Shown: positions 1 through 6,667 of the stretch, one piece after another
How positions within the stretch are numbered: the stretch's first letter is position 1
Layout: every line of letters begins with the position of its first letter
Source of the DNA: Deltaproteobacteria bacterium RBG_16_54_11
Lineage (GTDB): Bacteria > Desulfobacterota > B13-G15 > RBG-16-54-18
NCBI GenBank assembly: GCA_001797905.1
Contig: MGQS01000009.1
Span: forward strand, 14,386-21,574
Length of the DNA: 7,189 bases
Direction of reading: 5' to 3'
Notes under the pieces: model-generated
The model's input: the letters and a program-made list of their open reading frames with translations, nothing else
Database searches by the model: none
Told to the model about the DNA's origin: nothing
Made by a program: the position numbers and the translations under genes

Positions 1-1
1 C

Positions 2-691
2 GCAGCCGAGATCGAGGGCAAAACCAGGGAGATTAAATCCCCCATCATAGTCTGCACTCTCCCGCCCAAGGCCTTGCTAAAACTCATACCTGAGCGATTG
101 CTACCGGCAGAATTTGTCGGATTAACGAAAAAGATAATCCATACCTCCATGGTTGCCGGCCAGTTCGGCATGACCAAGCCGTTGAGCCATTTCTGCAAGC
201 TCGAGGTGGACCCCAGGTCTTTCTACCACACCTCCGTGTTGATCCCCGAGAGCGAAGGGCTGTTCAGGGGCAATGTCCCGCTCGACGTCGTGGCTATGTC
301 CGCCATGGCGCCCACCACTGCCCCCGAGGGCAAGCACCTGGCGGGTATGGCGAGCAGCATCCTGGCTGAAGAAGCGCATGACAAGAAGAAGGTCGATATG
401 GTGATCGACAGGATGTTGCAGTTTGCCGATACCGCCTTCCCCGGCTGGCGCGGATCGCTGGAGTTCATGTTCTTTACCGTCGGGGATACCTGCATACTGT
501 GGCGGCATCCGGAGGATGAATGGGTAGATATTAAATGCCCGACTATCGAGGGGTTGTATTTTGCCGGCGATACCTATGGCAAGCGCCTCAACGAAGGGGG
601 CATCGAGGGCGCTGCCCACTCCGCGTTTATCTGCGCCGGCGCCATAACCGGCAAGGACTATCTGCAGCTCCTGCCGCCGGTTTTCCGCTAA
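2..691 (+). CDS. FAD-dependent amine oxidase / phytoene desaturase-like oxidoreductase, C-terminal part (5' end outside window)
   Basis: The frame is open from the first base to a TAA at 689-691, giving about 229 residues with no start in the window. A TTG at 74 lies inside a continuous reading frame and is not a credible start. Near the C-terminus the fragment shows GLYFAGD (fragment residues 184-190) followed by GGIEGAAHSA (199-208). This is the FAD-binding signature that closes flavin amine oxidases and phytoene-desaturase-type enzymes, where the Asp contacts the FAD and the Gly-rich helix follows. The segment IIVCTLPPKALLKLIP near the visible start fits the strand and loop that return to the FAD domain in the same superfamily. 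The dinucleotide-binding GxGxxG motif expected at the N-terminus is not in the window. The substrate cannot be deduced: carotenoid, polyprenoid, amine and other lipid substrates are all possible. The gene converges on the next one, with terminator hairpins between them. Confidence 0.8.
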   Translation, partial: AAEIEGKTREIKSPIIVCTLPPKALLKLIPERLLPAEFVGLTKKIIHTSMVAGQFGMTKPLSHFCKLEVDPRSFYHTSVLIPESEGLFRGNVPLDVVAMSAMAPTTAPEGKHLAGMASSILAEEAHDKKKVDMVIDRMLQFADTAFPGWRGSLEFMFFTVGDTCILWRHPEDEWVDIKCPTIEGLYFAGDTYGKRLNEGGIEGAAHSAFICAGAITGKDYLQLLPPVFR

Positions 692-693
692 GC

Positions 694-732
694 AAAAAAG
701 GGGATAGGCTACTTTTTCATGCCTTATCCCTT
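694..732 (-). terminator. Hairpin with a T-tract on the minus strand; likely terminator for the leftward gene
   Basis: Bases 699-709 pair with 721-732 (an 11-bp stem including GGGATA/TATCCC and GGC/GCC, one bulged T at 724, one G-T pair) around an 11-base loop. Six A residues at 694-699 flank it on the left, which is a T6 tract read from the minus strand. There is no T-tract on the right. The arrangement therefore suits termination of leftward transcripts from the 858-3083 gene rather than of the flavoprotein gene. Confidence 0.5.
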
Positions 733-757
733 AACTATTGCCTAGAAAATAGACTTC

Positions 758-815
758 AAAAATCCCCCCCCATCCCCCCTTTTATAAAGGGGGGATGGGG
801 GGATTGCAGTTTTTT
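758..815. terminator. C-run/G-run palindrome, probable bidirectional terminator and possibly a dispersed repeat
   Basis: The left arm at 761-782 is two C-runs (8 and 6) separated by AT. The right arm at 786-805 is two G6 runs separated by AT. The arms match perfectly over 20 positions apart from two extra C residues in the left arm, with a 3-base loop TAT. A T6 tract at 810-815 follows on the plus strand. An A5 tract at 758-762 gives a T5 tract on the minus strand. It sits between two convergent genes, where a shared terminator is expected. C-run/G-run palindromes of this kind also occur as multicopy intergenic elements in some bacterial genomes, so this may be one copy of such a family. Confidence 0.7.
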
Positions 816-857
816 CACGCCGCAGCGGTATTACGGAGCGACGCGCAGTTTTTTTAC

Positions 858-3083
858 TTAGAAGTTGAGCGTCATCAGGCTGGATGAAAGATCTTCATCC
901 GGCTCGATGACTTCTCGATCGTCTCGCTTGGACAGGTCCCCGGCCTTTGTCTCAATCATCCGGATCGATCTCTCCATATGCCGGATAAACTCAGCAGCCG
1001 GCATCATTTCACCATAGGTCCTGGTAAAAGAATATATGCAGACACCATCTTTCTCCGCAGCCTTGGCCATGCCAAGGGCGTCATGTAACAGCTGCAGGGC
1101 TTTTTTGGTAACCCCGATCGTCCGCACGGGGAAAAAATCCCACCACATAACGGCGGTGCAGAAGTGGGTGGTTGCCCGGTAGGCTTGGAGTGAAACCGAG
1201 TCATCGTGGACTCTAAACGACTTCATGAGCATCCGTTCCATGAAATCGTATTGATGTTCTTGGGGAAGATCTTCTCTCAGATAACCAAGTTGCCATTGAA
1301 GATTGCTGGATGGCTGTTTCACAATGTCGGGTTTCCCATCGATGGGCTTCTCAGGATTGACAAAGATCTCTTCATCATTGTGTAAAATCGCTTGCAGCAC
1401 CCTCACGCTATTGAGCAGGTAGGCGGACCGGATGGCGGATGGTGAAACCGTTATTCCCTTTTCAAAAAGCGTTTCCGCCATGTTGAACCATGCAAAGACC
1501 ATCCTTGTAAAACGCCGGACATCCGCTCTCCCGTGAAAAAATCCGTTTCCTTCCCGGATGTATCTCAGCGTCGACATGGCCCGTGCCAGGTAAACCACCG
1601 CATGTTCACAGTAAAAATCCTCCGTGGGAAAGGCACAGTTCTCCTGGATATAGAGGGCCTCTTGTTCCGCCTGTTTAAAGAGGCTTTCAGCAACGGGATA
1701 AGACGGGGCGTCGAGCGCCAGATTGCGGAACAGCAGCATCCGGAGGGTCCTGGCGTTCAAATGTGTCGGATCGATACTGAGGCAGATGCGAAGGATCTCG
1801 ATAGCTTCCCAAAATCGTCGCCGGTAATAAAAAGTTTTCGCAATTTCAATGCCGAGCAGCGAATTGTGCGGGAATTTATAGAACGTCATAATGGCATTGG
1901 ATTCATCGCTGGCGGCGGGTTGTAGCTCGATTTCCGCGGGAGACCAAATGAGCCGGGCCAGCGCTTCAACGGATGATGGATCGTTTTGCAGTATCTTGTC
2001 TCTCAGCAAACCGGGGACAAAATCAAAGTACATTTCACTCCAAAACCCGACCACCCACCAGATGGTGAGGGTTTCTCCGTTGAATAAGGTCATTTCATTC
2101 GGGCGGCTGCATAATAACGCCCGAATATCATTTGTTAAAAGACATTGCCGGGCATAGTCCATCATGCGGATCACCGGATCACCGGGTAGTTTTGCATTTA
2201 AAAGAGGAAGCAAATAGTTGTCCACGCTGGCATAATCCCCGGCGGCAATCCCGATGGATAGAAATCTGTTTTTGGTGAAGTATTTGGATAACGCCCAGCG
2301 AATGGCCATCTGATGAGCCAGTGAAACGGCGCTTCTGAGGCACTGCCGATACGACGCCGGATTGCTCACTTCCTCTTCTTTTGGAAAATCGACATACAAC
2401 GTGGTGATATCGTGTGATCTCACCTTGCCCCACCGGCCGTACACAAAACGGCCCAGTGATTGTTCGATGTAATCCTTGAGATCTTTCTTAAGCCAGGTTA
2501 CGACTTCATGGCCGATGATATCTCCGCGGCCGTACAGGGCAAAGCCTATTCTGACTCCTTCTGTATAATTTACCGACTGTTTGCCTTCGCGGCAGAGTTT
2601 CAGCAAGGTCTCAAAATTCCACTTCGGGCCCATCTGTGCCCGTTCGTAACCGAGCCAGAATGCCAGACTTCTCAGCACATTCTGTTTATGGGGCGTATCA
2701 GCCGGCTCTTTTTTTAATCTGGTCAGCATCGAGTTGCTCACCTTGGGCAGGTCGATTTTGTGTTCGGCGAGCAAGGCATTGATGCGGTCGGTCAGAGCCC
2801 GTGTCGACAGAGTAAGTCCGAGCAGATCATCCTTCTTTTCAAAGAGTTCTTCAAAATTGAGATGAGTCGGCGGTGTACGGTCTTCCTGGCCCCGCGCATT
2901 GTTACGGATAAAATCCCTCAGCTTATTTTCGTCGCCGGTATCGATGATGGCGTTTCTGACGGCGTACTCGATAAATGATCGGACAATCCTCACATTCCCG
3001 CTGTTTCCGGAAAATTGAGTATATTGTTCGAGGGTCGGGAAAACAGCCAAAAGAGCCGATTTTTTTTTGTCCTGTTTGCTCAT
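858..3083 (-). CDS. Uncharacterised 741-residue protein with possible HTH, cyclase-like and TPR-like segments
   Basis: I do not recognise this protein by name. The frame extends to an ATG at 3098, but the ATG at 3083 is the better start because GAGGA (3096-3092, minus strand) lies 8 bases before it, while nothing Shine-Dalgarno-like precedes 3098. With the 3083 start, residues about 107-148, including SNSMLTRLKK and SLAFWLGY, resemble a small helix-turn-helix of the Xre/Cro type. Residues about 223-326 contain ITTLYVDFP, an IGIAAG turn (277-282) and GDPVIRMMDYAR (301-312), vaguely recalling a class III nucleotidyl cyclase core. D232 would be the first metal Asp, but the other catalytic residues are not evident. 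Residues about 410-443 read like a TPR (LGIEIAKTFYYRRRFWEAIE, then LSIDPTHLNA), and the remainder to about 700 looks helical. No signal peptide or membrane span is obvious, so it is probably cytoplasmic. Its base composition looks less G+C-rich than the fusion gene. Divergent placement from the dehydrogenase operon suggests a regulatory role, which is inference. Confidence 0.85.
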   Translation of the reverse strand: MSKQDKKKSALLAVFPTLEQYTQFSGNSGNVRIVRSFIEYAVRNAIIDTGDENKLRDFIRNNARGQEDRTPPTHLNFEELFEKKDDLLGLTLSTRALTDRINALLAEHKIDLPKVSNSMLTRLKKEPADTPHKQNVLRSLAFWLGYERAQMGPKWNFETLLKLCREGKQSVNYTEGVRIGFALYGRGDIIGHEVVTWLKKDLKDYIEQSLGRFVYGRWGKVRSHDITTLYVDFPKEEEVSNPASYRQCLRSAVSLAHQMAIRWALSKYFTKNRFLSIGIAAGDYASVDNYLLPLLNAKLPGDPVIRMMDYARQCLLTNDIRALLCSRPNEMTLFNGETLTIWWVVGFWSEMYFDFVPGLLRDKILQNDPSSVEALARLIWSPAEIELQPAASDESNAIMTFYKFPHNSLLGIEIAKTFYYRRRFWEAIEILRICLSIDPTHLNARTLRMLLFRNLALDAPSYPVAESLFKQAEQEALYIQENCAFPTEDFYCEHAVVYLARAMSTLRYIREGNGFFHGRADVRRFTRMVFAWFNMAETLFEKGITVSPSAIRSAYLLNSVRVLQAILHNDEEIFVNPEKPIDGKPDIVKQPSSNLQWQLGYLREDLPQEHQYDFMERMLMKSFRVHDDSVSLQAYRATTHFCTAVMWWDFFPVRTIGVTKKALQLLHDALGMAKAAEKDGVCIYSFTRTYGEMMPAAEFIRHMERSIRMIETKAGDLSKRDDREVIEPDEDLSSSLMTLNF

Positions 3084-3091
3084 ATTTTCAT

Positions 3092-3096
3092 TCCTC
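3092..3096 (-). promoter_or_regulatory. Shine-Dalgarno GAGGA that decides the start of the 741-residue protein
   Basis: On the minus strand, GAGGA ends 8 bases before the ATG at 3083-3081. It lies inside the first codons of the longer reading from 3098, which lacks its own ribosome binding site. This supports the shorter protein. Confidence 0.6.
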
Positions 3097-3126
3097 ATTT
3101 AAGGATGCATAGAAGGATGCCGCTCC

Positions 3127-3143
3127 AGGCACATTACGTGCCT
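3127..3143. promoter_or_regulatory. Inverted repeat AGGCAC-N5-GTGCCT, possible operator or leader hairpin
   Basis: A perfect 6-bp inverted repeat (3127-3132 and 3138-3143) has the 5-base spacer ATTAC. It lies about 45 bases upstream of the ATG at 3083, in the predicted untranslated leader of the leftward gene. It could be a repressor site or a small RNA hairpin. No factor can be assigned. Confidence 0.35.
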
Positions 3144-3174
3144 TACGAAGATGCAATACACAAAAAAACAATGG

Positions 3175-3195
3175 CCTGTTTCGCAGTAAAACAGG
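3175..3195. promoter_or_regulatory. Inverted repeat CCTGTTT-N7-AAACAGG, possible operator
   Basis: Perfect 7-bp arms (3175-3181 and 3189-3195) flank a 7-base spacer. The 14-base centre-to-centre spacing of the arms is near one and a half DNA turns. The site is 26 bases left of the rightward -35 box at 3221 and in the predicted leader of the leftward gene. It could bind a dimeric regulator or fold as a hairpin in the leftward transcript. Confidence 0.4.
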
Positions 3196-3220
3196 AATTT
3201 CCATGAAACACCGAAAAGCA

Positions 3221-3250
3221 TTGACAGTTATTTTAACACAGAGTAATAAT
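3221..3250 (+). promoter_or_regulatory. Sigma-70-type promoter for the aldehyde/alcohol dehydrogenase operon
   Basis: A perfect -35 hexamer TTGACA (3221-3226) is followed after 18 bases by AATAAT (3245-3250), which matches five of six consensus -10 positions. The region is locally A+T-rich. Transcription would start near 3257, giving a leader of about 174 bases before the ATG at 3431. Confidence 0.6.
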
Positions 3251-3274
3251 GAAGGCAAAGCCTTACTTGTCAAG
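3246..3274 (-). promoter_or_regulatory. Sigma-70-type promoter for the leftward 741-residue protein gene
   Basis: On the minus strand there is a perfect TTGACA (3274-3269), a 17-base spacer and CATTAT (3251-3246), which matches four of six -10 positions. The start site would be near 3239, leaving a leader of about 156 bases. Its -10 box lies on the same bases as the -10 box of the rightward promoter. Confidence 0.45.
3252..3264. promoter_or_regulatory. Short palindrome AAGGC-AAA-GCCTT at the rightward transcription start
   Basis: A perfect 5-bp inverted repeat with a 3-base centre sits at the expected start site of the rightward promoter and within the spacer of the leftward one. A protein bound here could block both promoters. 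The site is short and may be chance. Confidence 0.3.
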
Positions 3275-3430
3275 AAAATAGCCGACAAAGAGCCAATGAG
3301 ACGGATCAGAAAAACCTGAGCATCCCCACGTTATAGATGGCGAAGGGTTGGTAACCCACGGAAATAACAAGAGGAATCTTTCGGGACAACCCTCTGTTTT
3401 ACGGAAGCATCTAAGGAAGAAGGAATTGAT

Positions 3431-6091
3431 ATGGAACACTATAAACTCTTTATAAATGGTGAGTTTGTCAATGCCGCAGACGGCAAGACCTTCGAATCGA
3501 TCGATCCCGGTACGGAAACCCCTATCGCCACGGTGGCGCAGGCAGGAAAGGCCGATGCAGAGGCGGCCATTGCCGCCGCACGCAAGGCCTTCGACAGCGG
3601 GGTATGGAGCAATCTTACTCCCGTTGCGCGGATGGCCAAGATGCAGGATTTCGCGGATCAGATCGCCCAGCAGGGTCTGCGTCTGGCGGCAACGGAATGC
3701 ATGGACTCGGGCCAGATCATTGGACTCGCCAAGTTCGGGCCCTTGCTCGGCATCGGATTTTTGCGCAATCTGAGTCTGGCAGCGGCCACAAAGTTCCCCT
3801 GGGAGGAGGAGATACCGATCTCCGGCAACGTCTTCGCGCCGGGCCGTGATTTTATTCGCAGGGAGCCGATCGGCGTATGCGTGGGGATTATCCCCTGGAA
3901 CTTCCCCATGACCATGGCCTTCTGGAAGATCGCCCCTGCCCTTACCATGGGCAATACCGTCGTTTTAAAACCGGCTTCATATACCCCGTTGAGCGCACTC
4001 ATCATAGCCGAGGCTTCAAAGGCGGCCGGCATCCCCGACGGCGTAGTAAATGTCATAGCCGGACCAGGCGGAGAGCTGGGCAAGACCCTCTGCACCCATC
4101 CCGACGTGGACAAGATAGCCTTTACCGGCAGCACGGAAGTGGGGCGCGAGATCATGAGAATGGCGTCCGAGACAATCAAAAAGGTGACGCTCGAGCTCGG
4201 CGGCAAGTCTGCCAACATCATCCTCGACGATGCGGATATGGACCTGGCCGTGGAAGGCGCCTGCTTCGGCACCTTCTTCCACCAGGGGCAGATATGCGAA
4301 TCAGGCACGCGCGTTTTGGTCTCGGCAAAGATCTATGATGAGTTCCTCGACAAGATGAAAAAGCGGACGGAGGCCCTCCGCATCGGATACCAGATGGATC
4401 CGAACTCCCATATGGGACCCCTGGTGAGCAAGCAGCAACTGGCTACGGTTGAGCGGTATGTCAAAATCGGCAAGGAAGAGGGGGCGAAACTGATCACCGG
4501 CGGCAAGCGCGTCGAGGTTCAGGGGATCAAGGGCGGATACTACTATGCCCCCACCATCTTTGCCGACGTGAACAACAAGATGCGCATCGCGCAGGAGGAG
4601 ATCTTCGGTCCGGTCGTCTGCGTCATAAAATTCGCCGGCGACGAAGAGGCGATTGCCATTGCCAACGATTCCATCTACGGCCTGGGAGGCGGGGTCTTTT
4701 CCAGCAACACCGCCAGGGCCGAGCGCGTGGCCCGCGAAGTACGCACCGGTACCATGTGGATCAACAATTACCATATCTTCGCCGATTTCTGCCCCTTTGG
4801 CGGGTATAAGCAGTCCGGCTTGGGACGCGAACTGGGCCTTCCCGGCTTGCATGAATATACCCAGGTCAAGAGAATACATGTGGCCGCCATTGCCGATCAT
4901 AAGGCGAATATGACCTTCCAGCTGATGTCGGACTATAAAAAGGTCGATGGTTTTTCATATAATTGCCCGACTGCCGTGATCGCCGGCCATGGAGCCCTGA
5001 GCGCAATATACAAGTCACTGGTGGATCTCGGCTGCCGCAGGGCGCTGATTCTGACCGATCCCGGTGTCAGGAAAGCCGGGCTCGCAGATCTTGTCAAGGA
5101 TGCGCTGGTTGATTTCTGCGTCGGCATCTATGACAAGATCCCGGCTGATCCGGACCTTGCATCGGTTGATGCCGCAGTCGAAGCTGCCCGCAAGCTCACG
5201 GCGGATTGCATCGTCAGCGTGGGAGGCGGGAGCGTCATCGACACGGCCAAAGGGGTCTGCGTGACCTTAAAAAACGGCGGCAAGGCCAATGATCACCTTA
5301 ACCTGCTGGCACTTACCGAGCCGCAGACCCCGCACATCGCCATTCCGACGACGGCGGGGACCGGCAGCGAGGTAACCAATGTGGCTGTACTCACCAGCAC
5401 GGGGGCGGGGCGCAAACTATTTATTGCCGACACACACATCATGCCGAATACCGCCATACTGGATCCACGCTTTACCATGACCCTGCCCAAGGAGTTGTCC
5501 GTCTCCACCGCCATGGATGCCCTGACCCATGCCATCGAGGCCATGACAAGTACCATGGCAAACAAGATCTGCGACGGCCAGGCATTGCAGGCGATACGTC
5601 TGATCAACGAGAACCTGCCGCTCGTCGTCGCCGACGGCAAGAATGAGAAGGCCCGGCTCAATCTGCAGATAGCCGCCACCCTGGCGGGGTGGGCATTCAC
5701 CATCGCCCAGGTCGGCCTGGCGCATGGTATGGCCCACACGATAGGGACGCTGCACCATGTCCCCCACGGAGCAGCCTGCGGCATCGTATTACCCAAGGTG
5801 ATGCGGTATAACGTCGATCATGCCGCTGACAAGCTGGCTCTGGTAGCGCAAGTCCTGGGGGTCGACACCGCCGGCATGAACGAGCGCGAGGCAGCCCTGG
5901 CGGCAGCGGACGCCGTAGAAGCCCTGCTGAAAAAGGTGGGCCATCCGACAAGGCTGCGCGACGTCGGCGTTCAGGAAGAGAACCTGCCGATATGCGCATT
6001 TCACGCCATTGCTGATACAGCCGTCCTATTCAATGGGCGTCCTGTCAATGATCCGACAGAGGTCCTGGAGATTTACAAACAGGCCTTTTAG
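3431..6091 (+). CDS. Aldehyde dehydrogenase (hydrolytic type) fused to iron-dependent alcohol dehydrogenase
   Basis: This single 886-residue frame starts at an ATG preceded by AAGGA (3420-3424, 6-base spacing). Residues 1 to about 485 are a complete NAD(P)-dependent aldehyde dehydrogenase, nearest in feel to betaine/phenylacetaldehyde-type enzymes. N157 lies in PWNFP, the general base E255 in LELGGKS and the nucleophile C289 in GQICESG, with spacings that match ALDH2 N169/E268/C302. Residues about 494-886 are a complete group III iron-dependent alcohol dehydrogenase. Visible there are D543 in LTD (NAD ribose site), GGGS at 598-601, PTTAGTGSE, and metal ligands D696, H700, H765 and H779. The gene would interconvert an alcohol, its aldehyde and the carboxylate in the cytoplasm. 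AdhE has the same domain order, but its acylating half lacks the general-base Glu, so this enzyme is unlikely to make acyl-CoA. Position 183, equivalent to ALDH2 E195, is Ser (KPAS), as in NADP-accepting GabD. It heads a probable operon. The substrate is unknown. Confidence 0.93.
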   Translation: MEHYKLFINGEFVNAADGKTFESIDPGTETPIATVAQAGKADAEAAIAAARKAFDSGVWSNLTPVARMAKMQDFADQIAQQGLRLAATECMDSGQIIGLAKFGPLLGIGFLRNLSLAAATKFPWEEEIPISGNVFAPGRDFIRREPIGVCVGIIPWNFPMTMAFWKIAPALTMGNTVVLKPASYTPLSALIIAEASKAAGIPDGVVNVIAGPGGELGKTLCTHPDVDKIAFTGSTEVGREIMRMASETIKKVTLELGGKSANIILDDADMDLAVEGACFGTFFHQGQICESGTRVLVSAKIYDEFLDKMKKRTEALRIGYQMDPNSHMGPLVSKQQLATVERYVKIGKEEGAKLITGGKRVEVQGIKGGYYYAPTIFADVNNKMRIAQEEIFGPVVCVIKFAGDEEAIAIANDSIYGLGGGVFSSNTARAERVAREVRTGTMWINNYHIFADFCPFGGYKQSGLGRELGLPGLHEYTQVKRIHVAAIADHKANMTFQLMSDYKKVDGFSYNCPTAVIAGHGALSAIYKSLVDLGCRRALILTDPGVRKAGLADLVKDALVDFCVGIYDKIPADPDLASVDAAVEAARKLTADCIVSVGGGSVIDTAKGVCVTLKNGGKANDHLNLLALTEPQTPHIAIPTTAGTGSEVTNVAVLTSTGAGRKLFIADTHIMPNTAILDPRFTMTLPKELSVSTAMDALTHAIEAMTSTMANKICDGQALQAIRLINENLPLVVADGKNEKARLNLQIAATLAGWAFTIAQVGLAHGMAHTIGTLHHVPHGAACGIVLPKVMRYNVDHAADKLALVAQVLGVDTAGMNEREAALAAADAVEALLKKVGHPTRLRDVGVQEENLPICAFHAIADTAVLFNGRPVNDPTEVLEIYKQAF

Positions 6092-6207
6092 CGAGCTTGC
6101 GACAAACAGGTCGGCTCCTAAAAAGCAGTATGCGTAAAGCAACAGTATGATCGGTTGATGATGAGTTCTGGCGCAATACATACGAAATAAAAAGGAGGTT
6201 TGCTAGC
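6092..6207 (+). other. Gap between the fusion gene and the SCP2-like gene, with a strong ribosome binding site
   Basis: No gene or convincing terminator is visible in these 116 bases. An imperfect direct repeat AAGC(AA)CAGTATG occurs twice (about 6123-6132 and 6137-6149), with no evident function. AAGGAGG at 6192-6198 is a near-perfect Shine-Dalgarno 9 bases before the ATG at 6208. The absence of a terminator favours read-through from the fusion gene. Confidence 0.5.
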
Positions 6208-6627
6208 ATGCCTAAATTCGGGACACAAGAGTGGTACGATGTCTACATGGAGGAGATCAATAAGAGCACGGCTTACGAGGAGGCGGCCAAAACCTGGGAA
6301 GGTGATTTATATTTTATCGTAGAAAAGGGCGGCCCGGTCAAAGAGCAAATTTACGGGTACGTGGATCTTTGGCACGGCAAATGCCGAAAGGCGGAGATCG
6401 TTACCGACCGCAAGAAATATAACCCTGAATTCATAATTTCAGCTCCCTATCCTATCTGGAAGAGGATATGCCTGAAGCAGCTCGATTCCACGCAGGCGCT
6501 GATCACCAAGCAATCCAGGCTCATGACTGGCAGCAGGGGCACCATGGCCAAGATCATGCGCTACACCAAGGCGGCTAATGAGCTTACCAACATCACGGCA
6601 CGAATACCCACGGAATGGCTGGACTGA
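6208..6627 (+). CDS. SCP2 sterol-binding-like domain protein
   Basis: This 139-residue protein has a near-perfect Shine-Dalgarno sequence. Its layout resembles stand-alone SCP2-type proteins of anaerobic deltaproteobacteria: an N-terminal FGTQEWYDVYMEEINKS, then AAKTWEGDLYFIVE (about 26-39), then YGYVDLWHGKCRKAEIV (about 50-66) and a C-terminal helical part. In the SCP2 fold the central beta-sheet and helices enclose a hydrophobic tunnel that binds fatty acyl groups, sterols or other lipids. No catalytic motif, signal peptide or membrane span is seen, so it should be a soluble cytoplasmic carrier or binding protein. It lies between two genes for iron-dependent alcohol dehydrogenases. A role in presenting a hydrophobic alcohol or aldehyde to them is an inference from context. 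The family call rests on recognised sequence style and would need a profile search to confirm. Confidence 0.75.
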   Translation: MPKFGTQEWYDVYMEEINKSTAYEEAAKTWEGDLYFIVEKGGPVKEQIYGYVDLWHGKCRKAEIVTDRKKYNPEFIISAPYPIWKRICLKQLDSTQALITKQSRLMTGSRGTMAKIMRYTKAANELTNITARIPTEWLD

Positions 6628-6667
6628 GTAATAAGGATTCCACTTTGTTCTGACGGAGGAGGTTACC

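Noticed and set aside
535..861. Plus-strand open frame of 108 codons overlapping the end of the flavoprotein gene
   Set aside because: It runs through the terminator palindrome, and its translation is arginine-rich and then proline/glycine low-complexity, so it is a shadow frame.
3172..3184. Sigma-54-like TGGC...CGC element
   Set aside because: The GG and GC dinucleotides are two bases too close together for the -24/-12 spacing.
3015..3206. Small plus-strand open frame (63 codons) over the start of the leftward gene
   Set aside because: No Shine-Dalgarno sequence, low-complexity translation, and it overlaps the supported start region of the 741-residue protein.
3658..4900. Long minus-strand open frames of 216 and 199 codons inside the fusion gene
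   Set aside because: They mirror the codon pattern of a G+C-rich plus-strand gene with intact catalytic motifs. No ribosome binding site or recognisable domain is seen.
3431..6091. Annotation of the fusion as AdhE (acetaldehyde-CoA/alcohol dehydrogenase)
   Set aside because: The aldehyde dehydrogenase half has the ELGGKS general-base Glu and the PWNFP and GQIC motifs of hydrolytic enzymes, so the CoA-acylating call is not supported.
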